A stretch of DNA of 59,240 nucleotides from CAYNNQ01 sp051748085 (lineage in GTDB: Bacteria; Desulfobacterota; Desulfovibrionia; Desulfovibrionales; Desulfonatronovibrionaceae), in the NCBI GenBank assembly GCA_051748085.1, contig JBNJHA010000009.1, positions 1 to 59,240 on the forward strand, in the 5' to 3' direction. Shown piece by piece: positions 58,404 through 59,240 of the stretch (the stretch's first letter is position 1; every line of letters starts with the position of its first letter). The notes under the pieces were generated by a model that saw only the letters and a program-made list of their open reading frames with translations, had not been told where the DNA came from and did not search any database. The translations under genes were made by a program, and so were the position numbers.

Positions 58404-58961
58404 TCAGGCAAGTTCGACCTGGTCGGCTATGCCGGCAATAGCCGATATGGCCAGGGTTAAAAAGTCAGTCAGCTCCATGCCTATTTGACGGCATTCTTTT
58501 ATTGTTTCCCGATTAACGGATGCGGCAAACGCCTTGTCCTTCATTTTTTTCTTCAGGCTTTTCGGCTTCATGCCCGTCATTTTCTGCGGGCGGACCAAGG
58601 CGCTTGCCGAGATCAAACCCGTTACCGTTTCCCCGCAGCGCAGGGCAAAATCAAATTCAGTTTGCGGTTGTACGCCGGTGTGTTCCGAATTGTGGGCCTT
58701 TATGGCTTGCAAGGCCTCCTGCGGGAGTTTGTCGGCAAGCATTGCCGCACCGTCCAGGCCGTGTCGGTCCGGACTGTTTTTGGTTTGGGGATAGTCAATA
58801 TCGTGCAGTAAACCGGTTATGCCCCACAATTCGATTTCCTTCCCCAGATGTTCGGCCAGGGCGCGCATTACCGCTTCGGTTTCCAGGCTGTGGTTTATCA
58901 GGTTGCGTTCCGCCCCCAGTTCGGAGTTCAAAATCTGCAAAGCTTCGTTCCTGTCAATCAT
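58404..58961 (-). CDS. HD-domain hydrolase-like protein
   Basis: A 185-residue protein with an HD metal-dependent phosphohydrolase fold: LINHSLETEAVMRALAEHLGKEIELWGITGLLHDIDYPQTK carries the first His and the HD pair (LHDID), RHGLDGAAMLADKLP a further His, and IKAHNSEHTGVQ another. It resembles small stand-alone HD proteins often annotated as hydrolases; substrate unknown. It lies upstream of the exported-protein gene on the same strand, 56 bases apart. Confidence 0.9.
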   Translation of the reverse strand: MIDRNEALQILNSELGAERNLINHSLETEAVMRALAEHLGKEIELWGITGLLHDIDYPQTKNSPDRHGLDGAAMLADKLPQEALQAIKAHNSEHTGVQPQTEFDFALRCGETVTGLISASALVRPQKMTGMKPKSLKKKMKDKAFAASVNRETIKECRQIGMELTDFLTLAISAIAGIADQVELA

Positions 58962-59240
58962 GGTTTGGCCCCTAGAATGTTTTGATGCTTATTGACTGCG
59001 ATCCGGAAATTGTTCTTTTTTGATTTATGTCTGATAATTATATTATAATTCAATTGGTAGGCAAATCGTTTGAATTTTTTTTCGTGTGCTGAATAGTTAC
59101 CAATTTGTTAATCTTAAGTTTGGATGCAAGTTTTGTCAAAACCGGTGAACGGTAAAATTGGATCTGTTTAAGGCGCAATATTTTTGTATCCGGTCTGGAC
59201 AGCCTTCAGCTAATCAAGTATACGGAAATTATAGTATTAA
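58962..59240. other. Right edge, upstream of the HD-domain gene
   Basis: The 279 bases include an AT-rich stretch and a right-end fragment of the dispersed repeat (59085-59100). No gene is supported. Confidence 0.5.
59085..59100 (+). repeat. Dispersed repeat, right end only
   Basis: GTGTGCTGAATAGTTAC, preceded by a T-tract, is the cleanest copy of the right terminal repeat in the window. The left end is not recognisable. Confidence 0.65.

Noticed and set aside
1..59240. CRISPR array, tRNA or rRNA genes, insertion-sequence transposase
   Set aside because: No regularly spaced direct repeats, no cloverleaf or rRNA sequence and no transposase motif were recognised; the repeats found are dispersed, not arrayed.

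Overview
The window looks like chromosomal DNA of an anaerobic deltaproteobacterium-type sulfate reducer, most likely Desulfovibrionales. This rests on gene order and gene content, not on a database search. The order fabF-glyA-comEB-ribD-ribE-ribBA-ribH-nusB-(unknown)-leuS-lptE, downstream of DUF177-rpmF-plsX-fabH-fabG-acpP, fits that order as I know it. So do a MucR/Ros-type zinc-finger regulator, a MoeA fused to a periplasmic-binding-like domain, an acetate-type symporter with DUF485 and DUF294 partners, and a complex I without NADH module. Base composition is moderate.

Layout. (1) 1-2020: an accessory edge with two hicBA toxin-antitoxin pairs, separated by copies of an intergenic repeat. 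(2) 2021-17407, all on the minus strand: envelope and phospholipid/fatty-acid genes, one-carbon metabolism (glyA), nucleotide metabolism (comEB), riboflavin synthesis, nusB and leuS. (3) 17566-25775: rpmB, a coiled-coil exported protein, a TPR protein, gltX, a small redox operon (glutaredoxin, FTR-like disulfide reductase, Nfu-type Fe-S protein), a TIM-barrel protein, a CBS-ACT protein and a symporter pair. (4) 27165-38739: a thirteen-gene complex I operon (nuoABCDHIJK, an MrpD-like antiporter subunit, a small two-helix protein, nuoL, nuoM, nuoN). It has four antiporter-like membrane subunits and no nuoE, nuoF or nuoG. (5) 39059-49210: truA, motE and fliJ, a moeA fusion, cobS, a SAM hydrolase, a YitT-type membrane protein, a DUF2156 protein and topA. 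(6) 49211-59240: mucR, several proteins of unknown function, a shikimate-kinase-like enzyme with an altered substrate site, gmhA-fmdB-hemC, an alanine/sodium symporter and an HD-domain protein.

The feature that the genes do not explain is a dense population of short dispersed repeats. The main family carries imperfect terminal inverted repeats (GTATCTGTTCAGCA at one end, TGCTGAATAGTTAC at the other). It occurs as full, compact, half or variant copies at about fifteen places, mostly just after or overlapping the 3' ends of genes; several copies touch or supply stop codons. A second variant shares the left end but has a different right half. Three further repeat pairs are present: a structured element of roughly 290 bases (near 49255 and 54979), a unit of about 105 bases (12917 and 27051), and a unit of about 35 bases (21021 and 46017).

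No rRNA, tRNA, CRISPR array, insertion-sequence transposase, FMN riboswitch or cobalamin riboswitch was recognised. All assignments come from reading motifs and translations by eye; family names are recalled, not searched.
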